DNA from: Megalonaias nervosa
Taxonomy: Eukaryota > Mollusca > Bivalvia > Unionida > Unionidae
Assembly (NCBI GenBank): GCA_016617855.1
Contig: JAECUM010009726.1
Location: 1-64,000 of the forward strand
Direction of reading: 5' to 3'
DNA length: 64,000 nt
Both the position numbers and the translations under genes were made by a program. Within the stretch, counting starts at the first letter, position 1; each line of letters begins with the position of its first letter. Under the pieces are notes generated by a model. The model worked only from the letters and a program-made list of their open reading frames with translations, had not been told where the DNA came from and did not search any database. Of the stretch, positions 33,309-45,415 are shown piece by piece.

Positions 33309-33718
33309 GTGAGTTTTTCATGCCCATGATGCCATCAGCTAACATTTACAAAGAAAAAAGCAGTATTTCTCATAGCAGATAGCATTTCTACCAAAATAGT
33401 TCAGAAGTAACAGTCTATAGTCTGCCTTTGGTCCATTATGAATCATACCCCACCTCCTGTCTTTGAAAGTATTTACCTGTTACAGTTACAGTCTACCTGA
33501 CACTTATTTAATCCTGTAATGCCTTAAAAATTTCAAACAAAACTTTGTTCCATCATTGCAAGTTTTTTAATGAGGAAAAATGAAGTATCAGTGGTAAGTG
33601 CAGTGCTAAAGAAACATTATGTTTAGTAGACAGAGCTGCAGAGCTTATGGGATTGTCTGTTGTCCATCCATCTTTTAGCACAAGTTTGCTATCACTACAC
33701 CAGATAAACTACTTGATG

Positions 33719-33950
33719 TTGTTGTTGTGGGGCTGGCACACGATAGGCTATACATGGCGGCCAGTATTAATGGTGGAGGAAGAAACCGGGAAATCCGCGG
33801 AAAGAACCACCGACCCACGAGAAGCTACTGCCAAACTTTCTCACATATCCACATTCACCGAATCTTAGACTCGAACCCACGCAGACAGAGGTGAGATGGC
33901 AGTGATCCGTAACGGAGAGCGCTTTAGATCACTCGGCCACTCGGGGCCCC
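33719..33950 (-). mobile_element. tRNA-derived SINE, copy 3 (family A), full length
   Basis: On the minus strand it begins GGGGCCCCGAGTGGCCGAGT, has box B GGGTTCGAGTC and ends in CCCCACAACAACAAC. Perfect 14-base duplications TAAACTACTTGATG flank it (33705-33718; 33951-33964). The intact boxes and perfect duplications suggest a fairly young insertion in EHBP1 intron 1, against the gene's direction. Confidence 0.93.
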
Positions 33951-33964
33951 TAAACTACTTGATG

Positions 33965-34650
33965 GATTGCCATGAAACTTTACACGTATAATCAGCTGAA
34001 GTTCAAGTTGGTCCTAAACAAACATGGTGCCTCACAGAGATCCCATTATGGACATCTAATTAGCCATCTTGAAGATCTTGTTGCTATTCATCATATCAAC
34101 ATGGTTATTTTACTATTGACATCTTTTCATGTTATTCCTGAATGAAAATGATGTCAATCTGACCTTTTGCATTATCACCACAGTAAAATCTTGTTATTGC
34201 TACCCCTTGTAAATGGAAGGTCATATTGACATGAGATTTTCACCAGAAGATTTCTTATGATGTTTGTTGTAAATGAAAATGATGCTGATCTGATCTCAGT
34301 ATAACTGCTATGGGAACCATGTCAAGAATATTATTATTATTACTACTACTCCTAAATGGAAAGTGATATCAGCATAGGGTTTTCACTAAGACTTCTCATT
34401 GTGTCTAGTTGGTCCTAAATAAAAATTGTCCTAATCTGACATTCAGTTTGGCCACCATTTGGTTGTCTCAATCTTGAAAATATTGTTACCATGGCCTCTG
34501 CTTAATGGATGGATATATTGAAAAAGAGTTTGTACTTTTTATGTCTAGTTGGTCCTAAGTGAAAATGGTGCTGAGCTTAAGGTCTAGTATGGCTGCCATG
34601 GTGTCCATCTTGAAAATGTTGTAATCATTTATGAGTATTGGAGATGGCTT
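33965..34650. repeat. Degenerate tandem array in EHBP1 intron 1
   Basis: Blocks TCTAGTTGGTCCTAA, AAAATGGTGCTGATCTGA, GGCTGCCATGG and CATCTTGAAAATGTTGTTAC recur in order at roughly 160-190-base spacing (about 34010, 34140, 34270, 34400, 34550). Confidence 0.65.
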
Positions 34651-35230
34651 TGACATTCAGCAGACAGAAGGAAGAAATGGTCTTATCTCAAATTTCTGAA
34701 AATTCTTTTTGGATAATAGAGCATCAGTTCTTTGGATAGATTCTTGTTGACTTAATAAAAATGACCCTAAGGATTAATTTGTTGTCCAAGAATCCCGTAT
34801 ACTACTCTAGAATTTGTTTATCTCCAGTTTCTGTATGAATCTGTTCTGTACACTGGAAGTATATTACTCTAGTACAACCAAGACATATAGCAAGTCTGAC
34901 CTTCATAGCTAGTAAGAGGGTTTCATGAAAATTGCAGACATCAGTTATGTTTTATCAGGTTTTCATTGCTGTCACTGAGAAAGTGGTATAAATTGAGTAA
35001 TATTGATACCCAGCTGCAAATACAGTTCTTAGATTTTATTCGAGTGTGCACCATGCTTCAATTTATGCATGTGAACTGAGTGTATCAGGCCAGTTTTCTT
35101 TACTTGCCAAGTGCTGTTAATGCATGATTCATGCACATATTTGTGTGAATGGAAACAATGTCAGTTCCAGTGTTATAAAGAGTTGTATCATATGTGATTA
35201 AATTAGTGACAGAATCTGATTCTTCTGAGT
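34651..35230. other. Non-coding intron sequence
   Basis: Nothing supported. Confidence 0.4.
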
Positions 35231-35234
35231 ATAT

Positions 35235-36162
35235 TGTTACGTGTAGGCTCATACAGATGTAACAAAAGAAAAGAGTGAAGTCAACAAGCTTTGTAAATTT
35301 TAACAAAATAATTTATTTCCCTAGAAAACAAGATAAAAATATGAAATAGGACTTACAGTTTGTGAATATAATCCAAAAATTAACCCTAGAATTGAAAAAT
35401 ATAAGCCCTATCACTAAACAGTTCTAATTGAATCCAGGTTCGAATCTCTATGAAGTTCCAATATGGAAGGCGATGACGTCAGATGAGGTCGTTGTACTGA
35501 TTGCAACAGTTCCTCGTTGAAACACAATTTATAATTTCTGTTTAGAATTCCAGAATAAATTTCCACTGAATGTCTTTGTCCGAGAATTTTATGAAAAAAA
35601 GTTTTTTCCAGGATAAATAAATTATTTTAAATACGAAAATCAACTAAAATGGCAACAACAAGACAGATACCTTGAGCCCAAAGGTACAATTTTATGACTG
35701 CCTAAATCTGCTAGAGAGCATCTGTTTTAAGCCGCGATTTTAGATCACATGGTGGCTCACATGATGGGCTACGTGATCACTAATTTGAACAGCGCAGTAA
35801 AAAAAAATGCTATTTTACACATATGCTAGAATAGCCGTATCTAAGAATCAGATTCCCACACTGGAATAAATTAAAAAAGAAAGGCTGTTTACAATTCAGC
35901 TAACACGTGGACCAAACATGACCTTGGTAATAGCCAATCATTTTCGCTTAGTGTTTACAAAACGTCTCAACCAAGGTGAACTAAAAATACTGATAATTAA
36001 ATACATTTTATGTTCAAATCAGGTCAAAACAAAGAAGTGATTTTTCCGAAAATAGTCAAATCCAGTGAAAATTATCATTATAATAAAATGTAATGAAACA
36101 AAAATAAAATTTAAAAAAATTTAAAACTAACACACAAGTAATTAAATTACATATACGTAACA
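35235..36162 (-). mobile_element. Solo LTR of a Ty3/gypsy-like element
   Basis: A 928-base copy, in reverse orientation, of the LTR at 62430-63268. It begins TGTTAC and ends GTAACA (TG...CA ends) and is flanked by ATAT on both sides (35231-35234; 36163-36166), a 4-base target duplication. Long shared blocks include AAGCTTTGTAAATTTTAACA, GTTCCAATATGGAAGGCGAT and CAGTTCCTCGTTGAAACACA (as read on the plus strand here). No internal region remains, so it arose by recombination between two LTRs. Confidence 0.85.
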
Positions 36163-36166
36163 ATAT

Positions 36167-36714
36167 GGGTAAGTCAGTAAAATCAAAGGTAGCCCATAAT
36201 CATTTATTAATTTGCACACTTATCAAACTGCTGCTGTTAATTAATTGCTTGGTTATAGTTGGCACTGTTAAATACTATACTCCATTTAAGATGGCTTTAT
36301 GTGATATAAATGACACCTAAATGCATGTGTATTGAACATACAGGATTCTTTTTGAACTTTTTTAATAATGAAATCTGATGTTCCAACATAAGCAGCCATA
36401 TTTATATAAATAATAATAAGAGGCTGTTGTGACCAAAAATTCATTTTACTCTGTCACAATTCATTTTACTCTGTCTCTGTTTCATCAGTGACTCCAAATT
36501 GTTTATTGTTTTTCTAGTCTTTAGGTAACAGGAACTGAAACTGTAACAGATTTATGATGATAAGTCTGCACTTAATCTTATTAGGTTTTATAACGTGTTG
36601 CAATAAATGGACCTTCTTTCTGATAGAAATGCACTGTATGCTGATAAATATCATACGTCTGACTCTTGTAGGAAATTGTATTAGTCTGATATTATGTACA
36701 TTTTATTGCTGTAG
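36167..36714. other. Non-coding intron sequence before exon 2
   Basis: A duplicated AATTCATTTTACTCTGTC at 36439-36474. The frame 36554-36841 runs through exon 2 by chance. Confidence 0.4.
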
Positions 36715-36772
36715 GCAGCCTGACAAGATTTGTGTTGTTTGGACAAGGAGGAACAGAAGAAAGTCGACACAG
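36715..36772 (+). CDS. EHBP1: EHBP1 exon 2 (residues 34-53)
   Basis: Acceptor TGCTGTAG, then G completes Trp34. QPDKICVVWTRRNRRKSTQ follows, matching the conserved KLVVVWTRRSRRKSS-type strand and basic loop of the NT-C2 domain, the likely phosphoinositide-contacting surface. The donor CAG|GTGAGA leaves phase 0. Confidence 0.94.
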
Positions 36773-37572
36773 GTGAGATTTAACTGTCTTCTTAAATCTG
36801 ATCCTAATTTACAAGAATACAAGTGTATGGGCTGCTTCTGAAGAATAGGTCAGAGATGGAAATGAGTCCTTGCAACTCATTGACCACAAGGCTCTTATCT
36901 ACAAATAATTCATTGATTTGGAAAGAGAAAGATATGTATAGGGGTGCATAAATTCATTGTCCTTATTTTCTGAGTCAGAAATTTGTTCTTATGGACAAGC
37001 AGCTTTTGAAAGGTTACTTATCTGTTGACAAGTACATTGTGGCTTGTAACTTGAATGGGCAGTGGTTCCCGTTTTGTCTGAGCGATGTTTATACAAGTGC
37101 CATTTATAGTTACCATTGAGTACCATACAGGTGTGTTTTATATTTGTATAGTGTATGCTGACATTTATCGATTAGGACTGAAACCAGCCACAGCTTCTTT
37201 GGACACAACCAATGGAAGCAGACAGTACTGGTTTAGGCATTATCTTTTGATGGTTACATCAGAATGAATTTCATTGGCTGGAGGATAGGGCTTCCCCAAG
37301 GAATCTTTTGTTTTGAACCAGTTGCTGAACTCCTTGAAACCATTATGCACTATTCCCCAGAATGCATCTGGATGGATCATTTTTTTTATAAAGCTTGGGC
37401 CAAATTATGAAAAGTTGAATGAAAAGTCAACAAAATGGGCTAAAACTAAATTTGACTGAGACAGGGAACATGATTTAAAAAAAAGACAATAGGACTCCTA
37501 TGTTCAAAGATTCTTAGCTACAGAAGTTTCTTTGGCTCAAGGCCATTGAAGATTAAACAATTGCATCTTGTA
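36773..37572. other. Non-coding intron sequence
   Basis: Nothing supported. Confidence 0.4.
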
Positions 37573-37574
37573 TA

Positions 37575-37784
37575 GTTCGTTCCACACAGCATCAGAAATT
37601 TAACCTATCTGTAACTCAGTAAATTTGCAGGTTAGCATTATTACATTAGCTAAAAGTACCTAATTTGTTTCATATGAAAGTATTTAAAATGAATTTGGTA
37701 CTTTTAGCTACATTTAGTGATGCTGACCTGAAAATTTACTGAGTTACAGATGGGATAAAATTCACAATGCTTTGTGGAACGAAC
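37575..37784. mobile_element. TA-flanked MITE with terminal inverted repeats of about 95 bases
   Basis: GTTCGTTCCACACAGCAT at the left is inverted as GTGGAACGAAC at the right. The arms share ATCTGTAACTCAGTAAATTT and TAGCTAAAAGTACC. A TA dinucleotide flanks each side (37573-37574; 37785-37786), as for Tc1/mariner-type elements. A 20-base centre separates the arms, so the transcript would form a near-perfect hairpin. Confidence 0.85.
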
Positions 37785-37786
37785 TA

Positions 37787-38356
37787 GAATATAACATAAG
37801 AGATCACACCACAACTGCAGACAAAACCAGTGGATTGTTTGCAGGACAGGTTATCACAAGGAAAGACACAACGTTAACACACCAAAAAAGTGGAAAGCAC
37901 AGTACATGTCAGTTCAGATTTGATAGTGAAAAAGCCAGATCTGAGAACAGCATGATCAACAAATACATTGTGAGGCAAACGGAGCATTAAAAGAAGTTGT
38001 TTAACAAAGCACATGTCCAAGCAAAGCTGAGAAACTCCTTTTCAGACCATGAATTTCTTTGTGAGGTTCATATTAAAAATGGAGTTGAACTTGGAATTGA
38101 TCACATTAACATAATTGCATGCATACATTTCATCAACAGTATACCTGACATCCTACTGAAAAATGTAAAGGATAAAATATCCAGAGCTAAATTCATATTC
38201 ATCCTTTCAGAATCTAGTACTGATTCAGTAGTTATAGACCAAAAATGTATTCATGTTAGATATGTAGATCCTGACCACAAAAGTCCCCAAAAAAGACTTA
38301 AGTTAAAATGTCCAGTATATTTTACATGTCACAGATCCACAATGTATGGATTTTAA
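37787..38356 (+). pseudogene. hAT-type transposase (ZNF862-like) N-terminal fragment
   Basis: One frame broken by a single TAA (37988-37990). It contains SGLFAGQVITRKDTTLTHQK and SGKHSTC, like a degenerate TTF/BED-type zinc finger. Then comes LCEVHIKNGVELGIDHINII and FIFILSESSTDSVVIDQKCI plus HVRYVDP, the LSDGSTD...RYV pattern of hAT-derived proteins annotated as ZNF862/C17orf113-like in many animals. The catalytic C-terminal hAT dimerisation part is missing. It sits in EHBP1 intron 2 on the gene's strand, abutting the TA-MITE. It is most likely a dead transposon piece. A domesticated exon seems unlikely given the stop. Confidence 0.62.
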
Positions 38357-38564
38357 ATGGTGCAACTTAGTAAAAGTAAACATTTTTTTAGTCCTGTCGT
38401 CCACTATTCTTGTTAACTATAAAAATATGGACAAGTGGGTCTTTTGTATGGACGAGTTAACATTTTAATTTACTTGTCTGTGGACAGCTTGATTTTGACA
38501 AAATTTCTGCACTCCAGATGTAGTAACACTGACAGTAAAGTGTTGATATATCCTTTCTCCACAG

Positions 38565-38714
38565 CTTCACACTTGGGAGCCAACCATCAGAAACCCCTAT
38601 GTTGGGTTGGTGTCATGGACAGTCCCGGAAAATGTGGAGATTCAGGTTACATTGTTCCGTGACCATAAGCATGCAGATTATGAAGACAAGGACTGGTATT
38701 TCATTGTTGAAGAC
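38565..38714 (+). CDS. EHBP1: EHBP1 exon 3 (residues 54-103)
   Basis: Acceptor TTTCTCCACAG. Fifty codons, phase 0 at both ends. IRNPYVGLVSWTVPENVEIQ and VTLFRDHKHADYEDKDWYF match the NT-C2 core (family pattern NPY..V.W..PE....V.LF.D.....E.K.W.F). Donor GAC|GTAAGT. Confidence 0.95.
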
Positions 38715-41700
38715 GTAAGTTTGCCAGAACATTTTATTATACCTCCACATAATCAAGTAGGTAATATGTAGGATTCACTTTGTATATCTTTTCCTAAACA
38801 CCAGGCTTTGTTTCAACCAGTATGGCAGTGTAGGTGTATCTTGGGATGAATGTCTGTTGAACATTTCATTGGGTTGCTGTGACCTACATTCAAATGTTTA
38901 ATTAATATCTTTTAAATAATGGCAAAATATTCATTCCAATGATTTTTCTTCTATTCCAAAATTTTGCCATGTTGTTGTTTCTTGAGGTGAACTTGTATTG
39001 CACACCAGAACTGTCTCTCTATTGTACTTTTCAAAGCATATTCAACAATAATAAATTGTTATGGATCTGCCAAAATTTCTTCAGTCCGATTGGTTATAAA
39101 CAGGTATGTGATACTGATCAAAAATGGTTTATATATCAGTAAATTGTGCACACTACTTTGGTTCCAAGTTTCAGGTAATTTCATGTGAAGCTTTATCTCT
39201 ACCAATGTCTTACACCACAAAAATAAAAGCAACAAGCCCCACCCAGCCACCTTTGTGCTTTCTGACTAAAAGGGGCAACATGCTGATTAAAATCACCCAA
39301 TAGAAGTTAAAACTGTGTAAGTGCACAGTCATTTCTGCATTTCAGCACTCACCCCTTTTGCCAAAGAAAGCATATGGCATGCTTTCCAAGCCTATCTTGA
39401 GAAATTATTGTATTTTGCTTTGATAATGCTTCACTGGCTGGCAAGTATCTCACTAAAACTATACATGATTTTGCTTTTGGAAGATCAAAATGCATAGAAA
39501 GCAGTAACTTTACAATGAATGTTATAACGACACATGTCATAGGCAAGAGTAATGTTAGATAAAAAGGAATAACCTGGTTTAAACAGCATAAACCAGTTTT
39601 TTGTATATTAAAATAATGGTCATAATATATCAGTGGCATGTCCCGCTCGGACACTTTACCCTGTATTACTGTATAAAGAATCGACGACTCTTCGCTAGCG
39701 AAGATCAGCCTTTGTATTCTGTTGCAGTTAAGAGGCTAATGAAAGAAGACTTCAGTCTAGCCAAAAGTGAATGTTTCGTTGATGAAATCTGCTGATCTGA
39801 TGATAGAAAGGAAGTAAATTGGAATTACAAGGATTAAATGACCATGGTTGGGTATTTATCGATGAGTAGATTTTACTTAATTACTCATAAAGTTAACATA
39901 AAGTCATTTGGATTATCCAGTTACAAAATAGGATGAACTACATTACTATGTTGTCTGAGGAAAATAACTAGCCATAGTGTATGCAATATGGTGCCATACT
40001 AGTATAGAATGTCCATTAAGCATAAAAAGCAAAGAGGACACCAGTGTTAGGGCCATTCTGGTCGCAGTCAGGTTAGAAATTATAAATCAATCAATGAATT
40101 GACTAAGTTTTGTGCACTTTTTATCACACTAGAGATTTCTGTAATTGAAATCAGTAGGGGTACAAACAAACAGGGAGGTATAGTCAAACTATAGTAACCA
40201 GCTTAAAATGGTACCATGAGTTGTTGCAATGGCAACTGCAACCATGTCACCATATTTCAAACTGTCAGTATATAGGGATATATGGCCATGAAAGGTGAAA
40301 GTGATTTCACTGATTCTACTCAGAAAAATAAGGTGAGTGGTAGATGACTTTTCATAATGTCAAAGATTTGATAATTTTTTTATGGGGGGTAATACTGACA
40401 GGATTTATTTCTGTTGCTTTTTCATGATGGATTTGTATACAAATTTTTTGTTCTATTTTGGGTCAGTGCTTTAAATGAAAGAAAAAATAATGGGTGTTGT
40501 ATAATAATGGGTTGTTTCAGAGTAAGTTTCTTGTCCAAATTTTATAGATGTCTTGTAATTAGGGTAATTAAAACACCTTTTGATTATAGGCTGTAAAGGT
40601 CAAAGGTCATGATCATAAGAAAGTAATGGTTTCTGCACTGAAATTTTGTTCAAGGCTGTATACCTTGGCCAAGGGTCCAGGTCATGGAGCCCCATTGGTA
40701 AGTAATCTCCAGAGTGAACTATGCTCTACTAGTGCCTGCTTTGAGGACTGTTGAGCATGGGGCAGGCATATATGCCATTCACATTACCCTTGTTCCTTTT
40801 ATATCTTACATATTTACAGTTATTTGGAAGGGTTTATCTTCCAAATGTTTTTAGCAATTTCTGCCTTTGCATGGTTAGCTTGACCTTAATGGCACTGTAT
40901 AACCATGATTGTACATTAAATCCCATACATACTACATACATATACACACAGAAATAAATACAGAAGACCAAAAATGTGGATTTTAAGTGAGAAATACCTT
41001 TTTTCTATATTTAGTCAATGCTTCACTCAAGAACCAAAATGGTCTTTGAGTATGCTGGTGATGTAGACATTTTTCATCCCACATTCAGATTTCACCTCGC
41101 TTCTCAGTTGAAGCCTCCTTTAACAAATGAGCTTTGAATGTTCTAAATTTGGTCAAATTAGGTATTTACTGTTGACCCTGACCTAGGACAATAAATCAGA
41201 ATCCCACCTGTAATGATATTGACTGAAATTTTAGGGGCTGATCTGACCTATTAATTAAAACATGCAAATAGTTGCAGTCACTTTTGTCTTCACACATTGG
41301 TGTACATTTGATACACTTACCAGTATTTCTTGTGCCTGTTGAGTTAACTGTAAGTTGAATGGTTCTTTTGGTGATATGGACATAACATTTCTGGATCAAA
41401 TCCTATGTTTGACGACTTGTAAATCCACATGGAATAGCACAACTCTGTCCTGTGTCCATTTCTTATTTCACACTAGATATGACTGTCACCAAACACACCT
41501 GCATACAGTTCAGACATTTATCAGAAGTGTCTAAACTGTACACAGATGTTTTCTGGATAGATTTGCATGCAGCAAAATTGCACATTTTAATGAACAGGTG
41601 ACATCATACCCACAAATGGTCTGTCAGTATCAACGCATATTTGGGGGTTTGATTTATTGAACTAACCCTAACCTTTGTGAAGGCTAATATAAGCTCAGCT

Positions 41701-42030
41701 AATATGACCTATCATCCAAAAAATTGTTCTTGTTAAAGTTTCTACTACATAATAAGTCTTCGATTTTCAGTTACCTTGATTGATGTTCAGGCAACAGTAA
41801 TCAAAAGTAAAAGGCAAGGAATGGTAGGTTTTTGCCTCTGTTGAACCAAAATACTGGAAACAAGTAGAAAAATGGTTGTGGAATACATTAAATATTAGTG
41901 AGTGTGACATATTTAGATTAACTTTTTAAGATCTTGGACATACTGTGAATTCACTTTTACTTGTTTGGACATAATAGGACCCTCTTATCCAGTCCAGAAA
42001 TTGAAGTGCCAAGTACCATGTATTCTCTCT
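38715..42030. other. EHBP1 intron 3, non-coding
   Basis: 3.9 kb including the two MITEs listed next. No other repeat copy or exon recognised; frames such as 39349-39654 (-) and 39601-39795 (+) lack motifs. Confidence 0.4.
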
Positions 42031-42140
42031 TTTAAGTCAAATCCAATTGCAAACAGCATAGACCATGATCTACTGTCACATAATGCACCAGCAGATCAGG
42101 GTCTGCACAGTTTGCAGTTGGAATCTACTTGTAAGTGAGT
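42031..42140. mobile_element. Two-hairpin MITE, copy B (one hairpin only)
   Basis: AAGTCAAATCCAATTGCAAA at the left is inverted as TTTGCAGTTGGAATCTACTT at the right. CTGTCACATAATGCACCAGC lies at the centre. Followed by TATATATGGCA, as in the other copies. Probably an internal deletion derivative. Confidence 0.75.
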
Positions 42141-42270
42141 ATATATGGCACTCTTTTTTTGCAGTGTGAAAATCATGAAAATTCATAACCATGAAATGAA
42201 AAGACTTCACAGTTCTAATGCTTGGATAGAGGCACATAATCGCGTATTTATTTGTCCAGATATCATATAT

Positions 42271-42468
42271 GCTTGCTTATAAGTCGAGTCCAGCTGCAGG
42301 CAAAATAAACTGATCTGCAAGCATGTAATGCACCAGCAGATCTAGTTCAGTACAGTTTGTTCAACCGATTACTCCTAACAAATGTCATAAACCCTGTCGT
42401 GCTGGTGAATTATGTGACAGCAAATCTGGGTCTATTAAGTTTGCAGTTGGACTGGACTTATAAGTATA
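42271..42468. mobile_element. Two-hairpin MITE, copy C
   Basis: Ends GCTTGCTTATAAGTCGAGTC and GGACTGGACTTATAAGTATA. Each half has its own inner hairpin around AATGCACCAGCAGATC and TTATGTGACAGCAAATCTGG. Lies 130 bases after copy B. Confidence 0.78.
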
Positions 42469-42610
42469 TATGGTAGTTTTGTAGAAAATAGTTGTAGACT
42501 TGAATATTTAAATTTTAAGAATGACTTTTAAGCTTCTATATCTTACTTTGGTTGATGCTATTGACTTAATAATTTTTCAATTCTGTATACACCACATCTT
42601 ATCACTTCAG

Positions 42611-42792
42611 CAATCAAAGAATGGTAGACGGAAGGCTCTAGCATCAGCTGCCATTAATATGAAGAAGTATGCCAGTGATGTCCCAACCCAGCATGAACTT
42701 CATTTGAAACTGAATCCATGTACAAAAAAAATAGTGTCTGCCTCTATTAAGCTAACACTATCCTGTGTTTTACTAAGAGAAGGCAAAGCAAC
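42611..42792 (+). CDS. EHBP1: EHBP1 exon 4 (residues 104-164)
   Basis: Acceptor TTATCACTTCAG. QSKNGRRKALASAAINMKKY, then ASDVPTQHELHLKLNPCTKK and IVSASIKLTLSCVLLREGKA, complete the NT-C2 fold. The run GRRKALA..INMK.YAS..PTQ is a family hallmark. Donor AC|GTAAGT splits Thr164 (phase 2). Confidence 0.95.
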
Positions 42793-43544
42793 GTAAGTCA
42801 CACAATATGAAACAAAATTATATTGATGTTATGTAGCCACTTGTGTATTTTTATCCCATGGTGTCTAATATGGGGGGTGGGGGGTGGGTGATATAAATAA
42901 CACTATGTCTGCCTGTTTGTCCTGTCTATAAACAATTTTCTTTCCATAGCATAACTTTCAAACTTTTAAAGGTATTTCAGCTAAACATGGTATGCACATA
43001 TCAAGCAAGTTGTATATGGATGTCTTTTCATATCCAATATTTTTTTTTTTGGTTTTCATGGGATCAAAGTGTAACTTAAAGGATATATAAATTAATAGTG
43101 CTGGAAGAGAAGATAGGATACTACCATAAGTAGTATAAAAGTTGGAGTGCAAGACCTTATGTACTTTAAGGAAGAGTCTTTACATGAGTGGGTGAATAAT
43201 GGTCAAATATGCCATCTGTAGATGACACATGTTCCCATATTGCCTGCAAATGGGTCTTCAAGCAGAACATAAAAATATACTTAGAATTTGTAGTAAGGAC
43301 TGCTAGATATGTTGAGCCATTATTCAGAACACTAGCTGGGTGTACAGATCTTATTTAAAAAGAAACTGATGGTTGATAAGCTGTATTAACACTTTCATTA
43401 ATTATGGATATTTTATGTTAGGTACAAATTGCGTGTGATGTGATGTGATTTAGATTTTTAACGTAGCTTTAACAATTTTTCAGTCATATCACTATGATGT
43501 CTGCAGTGTGACAGTTTATAGTGATGTTTAGCACTGGGGCATCA
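42793..43544. other. Non-coding intron 4 sequence
   Basis: A G-rich tract (GGGGGGTGGGGGGTGGGTG, 42871-42890) could form a quadruplex. Nothing else. Confidence 0.4.
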
Positions 43545-43757
43545 TGCCGCAAACATGTAGCATGATGTCTCACCCATTCACGTTATCTTGACACCAGACC
43601 AACCAGTCCTAACACTAACCTCTTAATGCTGAGCGCCAAGCAAGGCAGCTGTTAGTACCATTTTTGAAAGTCTTTGGAATGACTTGGCCGTGGTTCGAAC
43701 CCACGACCTCCTGCATCCAAGGCGGATGCTCTACCACTAGGCCACTGGAGCGGTCGG
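43545..43757 (-). mobile_element. tRNA-derived SINE of a second family
   Basis: On the minus strand: GGCCTAGTGGTAGAGCATCC (box A) and GTCGTGGGTTCGAACCACG (box B in a perfect T-arm), with TTGGATG in the anticodon-loop position. The body continues with ATGGTACTAACAGCTGCC. The acceptor ends do not pair, so it is not a tRNA gene. The head differs from family A (16890). Confidence 0.7.
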
Positions 43758-43870
43758 TACAAATTGCAGTTCAGATCAAATCAAGTTTAAATCTCAAACA
43801 TTTGTGTTGCTTTGCTTTAATATGTGAAATCTGCCATGCCACGTAATTCTAACATTTACAGTGGTACTCT

Positions 43871-44060
43871 ACTTGCTTATATGTTGAGTCCAACTCCAAA
43901 CAACATAGACTGTGATCTGTTATTGCAGATTGCACAGCCAGACTATGGTCTCTGTTTGTTCTACAGATTACTCGTAACTTGCTGCAGAGACCCAGATCTG
44001 CCAGCACATTATGTGATCTGTGTCTGTGCAGTTTGCTATTGGTCCCAACTTATAGATAGA
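43871..44060. mobile_element. Two-hairpin MITE, copy D
   Basis: CTTGCTTATATGTTGAGTCC at the left and GGTCCCAACTTATAGATAG at the right are inverted relatives. AGACCCAGATCTGCCAGCAC and ACATTATGTGATCTGTGTCT form the inner hairpin of the right half. The 91-codon frame across it is not a gene. Confidence 0.72.
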
Positions 44061-45177
44061 GGGTCTCAAATGTGCAATTCCTTAATATTTAATTTATGAA
44101 AAAGTTCAATAATTTCCTGCTTTTGCTAACTTTGGGAAGTGAAAGCAGGAAGTTGTTTAATGAGTTTTGTAAATTCGTTATTAAATTGTTTCCATTTGAG
44201 ATTTAGTTTATCACATAGTGTTTATTTGGATTGTGAGGCCTCTCTGTTTGTAAAAAGCATGCTGCTCTGCATGAGTGGAAGTAGTAACTAAAGTATTTAA
44301 GGGATTTGGCACCAATCCTGTATCAAGGAGAGATCACTCTATCATCTTGGTGGGCAGATAACTTTTAGCTTTTTAGTAATAAGTTTCAACCTGGGATGGC
44401 TGGATTTGCGAGGTAGTAGTAGTTCTCCTCCAAAGGTATGTAATGGTTTTTGGCCATTAGGTACATGATTTCTCTATCACTTTTTGATACAACAACCCCA
44501 GACACTATTGACACTATTTGTTAAAGACACCTTATGCAATAAACTGGACAGGGTCAGACCTTTGTATGCATACTATACACATTTATTCAGGATGCAAGAT
44601 TCAGATAAATTATACAGCAATAAATTGAATAATCAGTGATCACCTAGATTCACTTCATGGTGATGGAGATGTGAACTTTGACATCAGGTCTGACATTCAG
44701 GTATTTTTCCTGTGCAGTTGATTATTATCCTTGCTTGCAGTCACTGGTATGTAGGGGAAAATATCACCAACTCTCTGTATCTATGTGACTTGACTCCTAC
44801 TTAATTTATTATTGCTTACTGACTGGAAAAAAGGATGGTACTATTGAGAAAATTCTCTTTATTGGTATAATATACAATCTTGGGATGAAAAAAACTTTAT
44901 CACTTAGAATTCTTGTAGATGATGTTAACTAGAGTTTCTTGGACTGCAATAGATCAGGTGTGACAACTCATCCTAGGACTGTTTCCAACAGAAAAGAGTT
45001 GTGTCCCTTAGTGTCCTAAGTGATGACTACTTGAAGTTAAGTATGGTATCGCGACGAAGATTATGTTCACCCGAAGAACGTAAATAAATTCATCAGATTG
45101 AGAGTTTCAGTCTAAGAAAGTGTGATGTTTGAAGATAAATATGTACAATCAATGATACACATACATTTATAGAATTG
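44061..45177. other. Non-coding intron 4 sequence
   Basis: Nothing supported. Confidence 0.4.
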
Positions 45178-45415
45178 GATAGGTGTGATATGAGGAGATA
45201 ATTATTTCATCCAATGATCGCACAATATTTACTAGCAAACGCATGGTGTGTGAAGAGAAAATGGGCTCATTCAATGACCACGCACAATTAATCTTGATAA
45301 AAGTGTTAGTGTGTGGCAAGAAAATGGACTCGTTCAATGACCACACTTGATTAATAAGAAAGGTGCGATATGTGGTGAGAAAACGTCACCAATGATCACC
45401 CAATTGAAGTTTTCT
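45178..45415. repeat. Tandem array of about four 58-64-base quasi-palindromic units
   Basis: Each unit starts GTGTGRT/GTGTGTG and ends in the inverted CGCACAA/CACACTT after a central CCAATGATC or TCAATGACC. Unit starts are about 45181, 45244, 45309 and 45362. Each unit could fold on itself. Confidence 0.65.

Noticed and set aside
35235..36162. Large MITE with TGTTAC inverted ends
   Set aside because: TG...CA ends, a 4-base target duplication, and a second copy followed by a primer site and gag show it is an LTR.
43680..43757. Functional tRNA-Pro gene on the minus strand
   Set aside because: Boxes A and B and the T-arm are good, but the acceptor ends do not pair and the copy continues into a SINE body.
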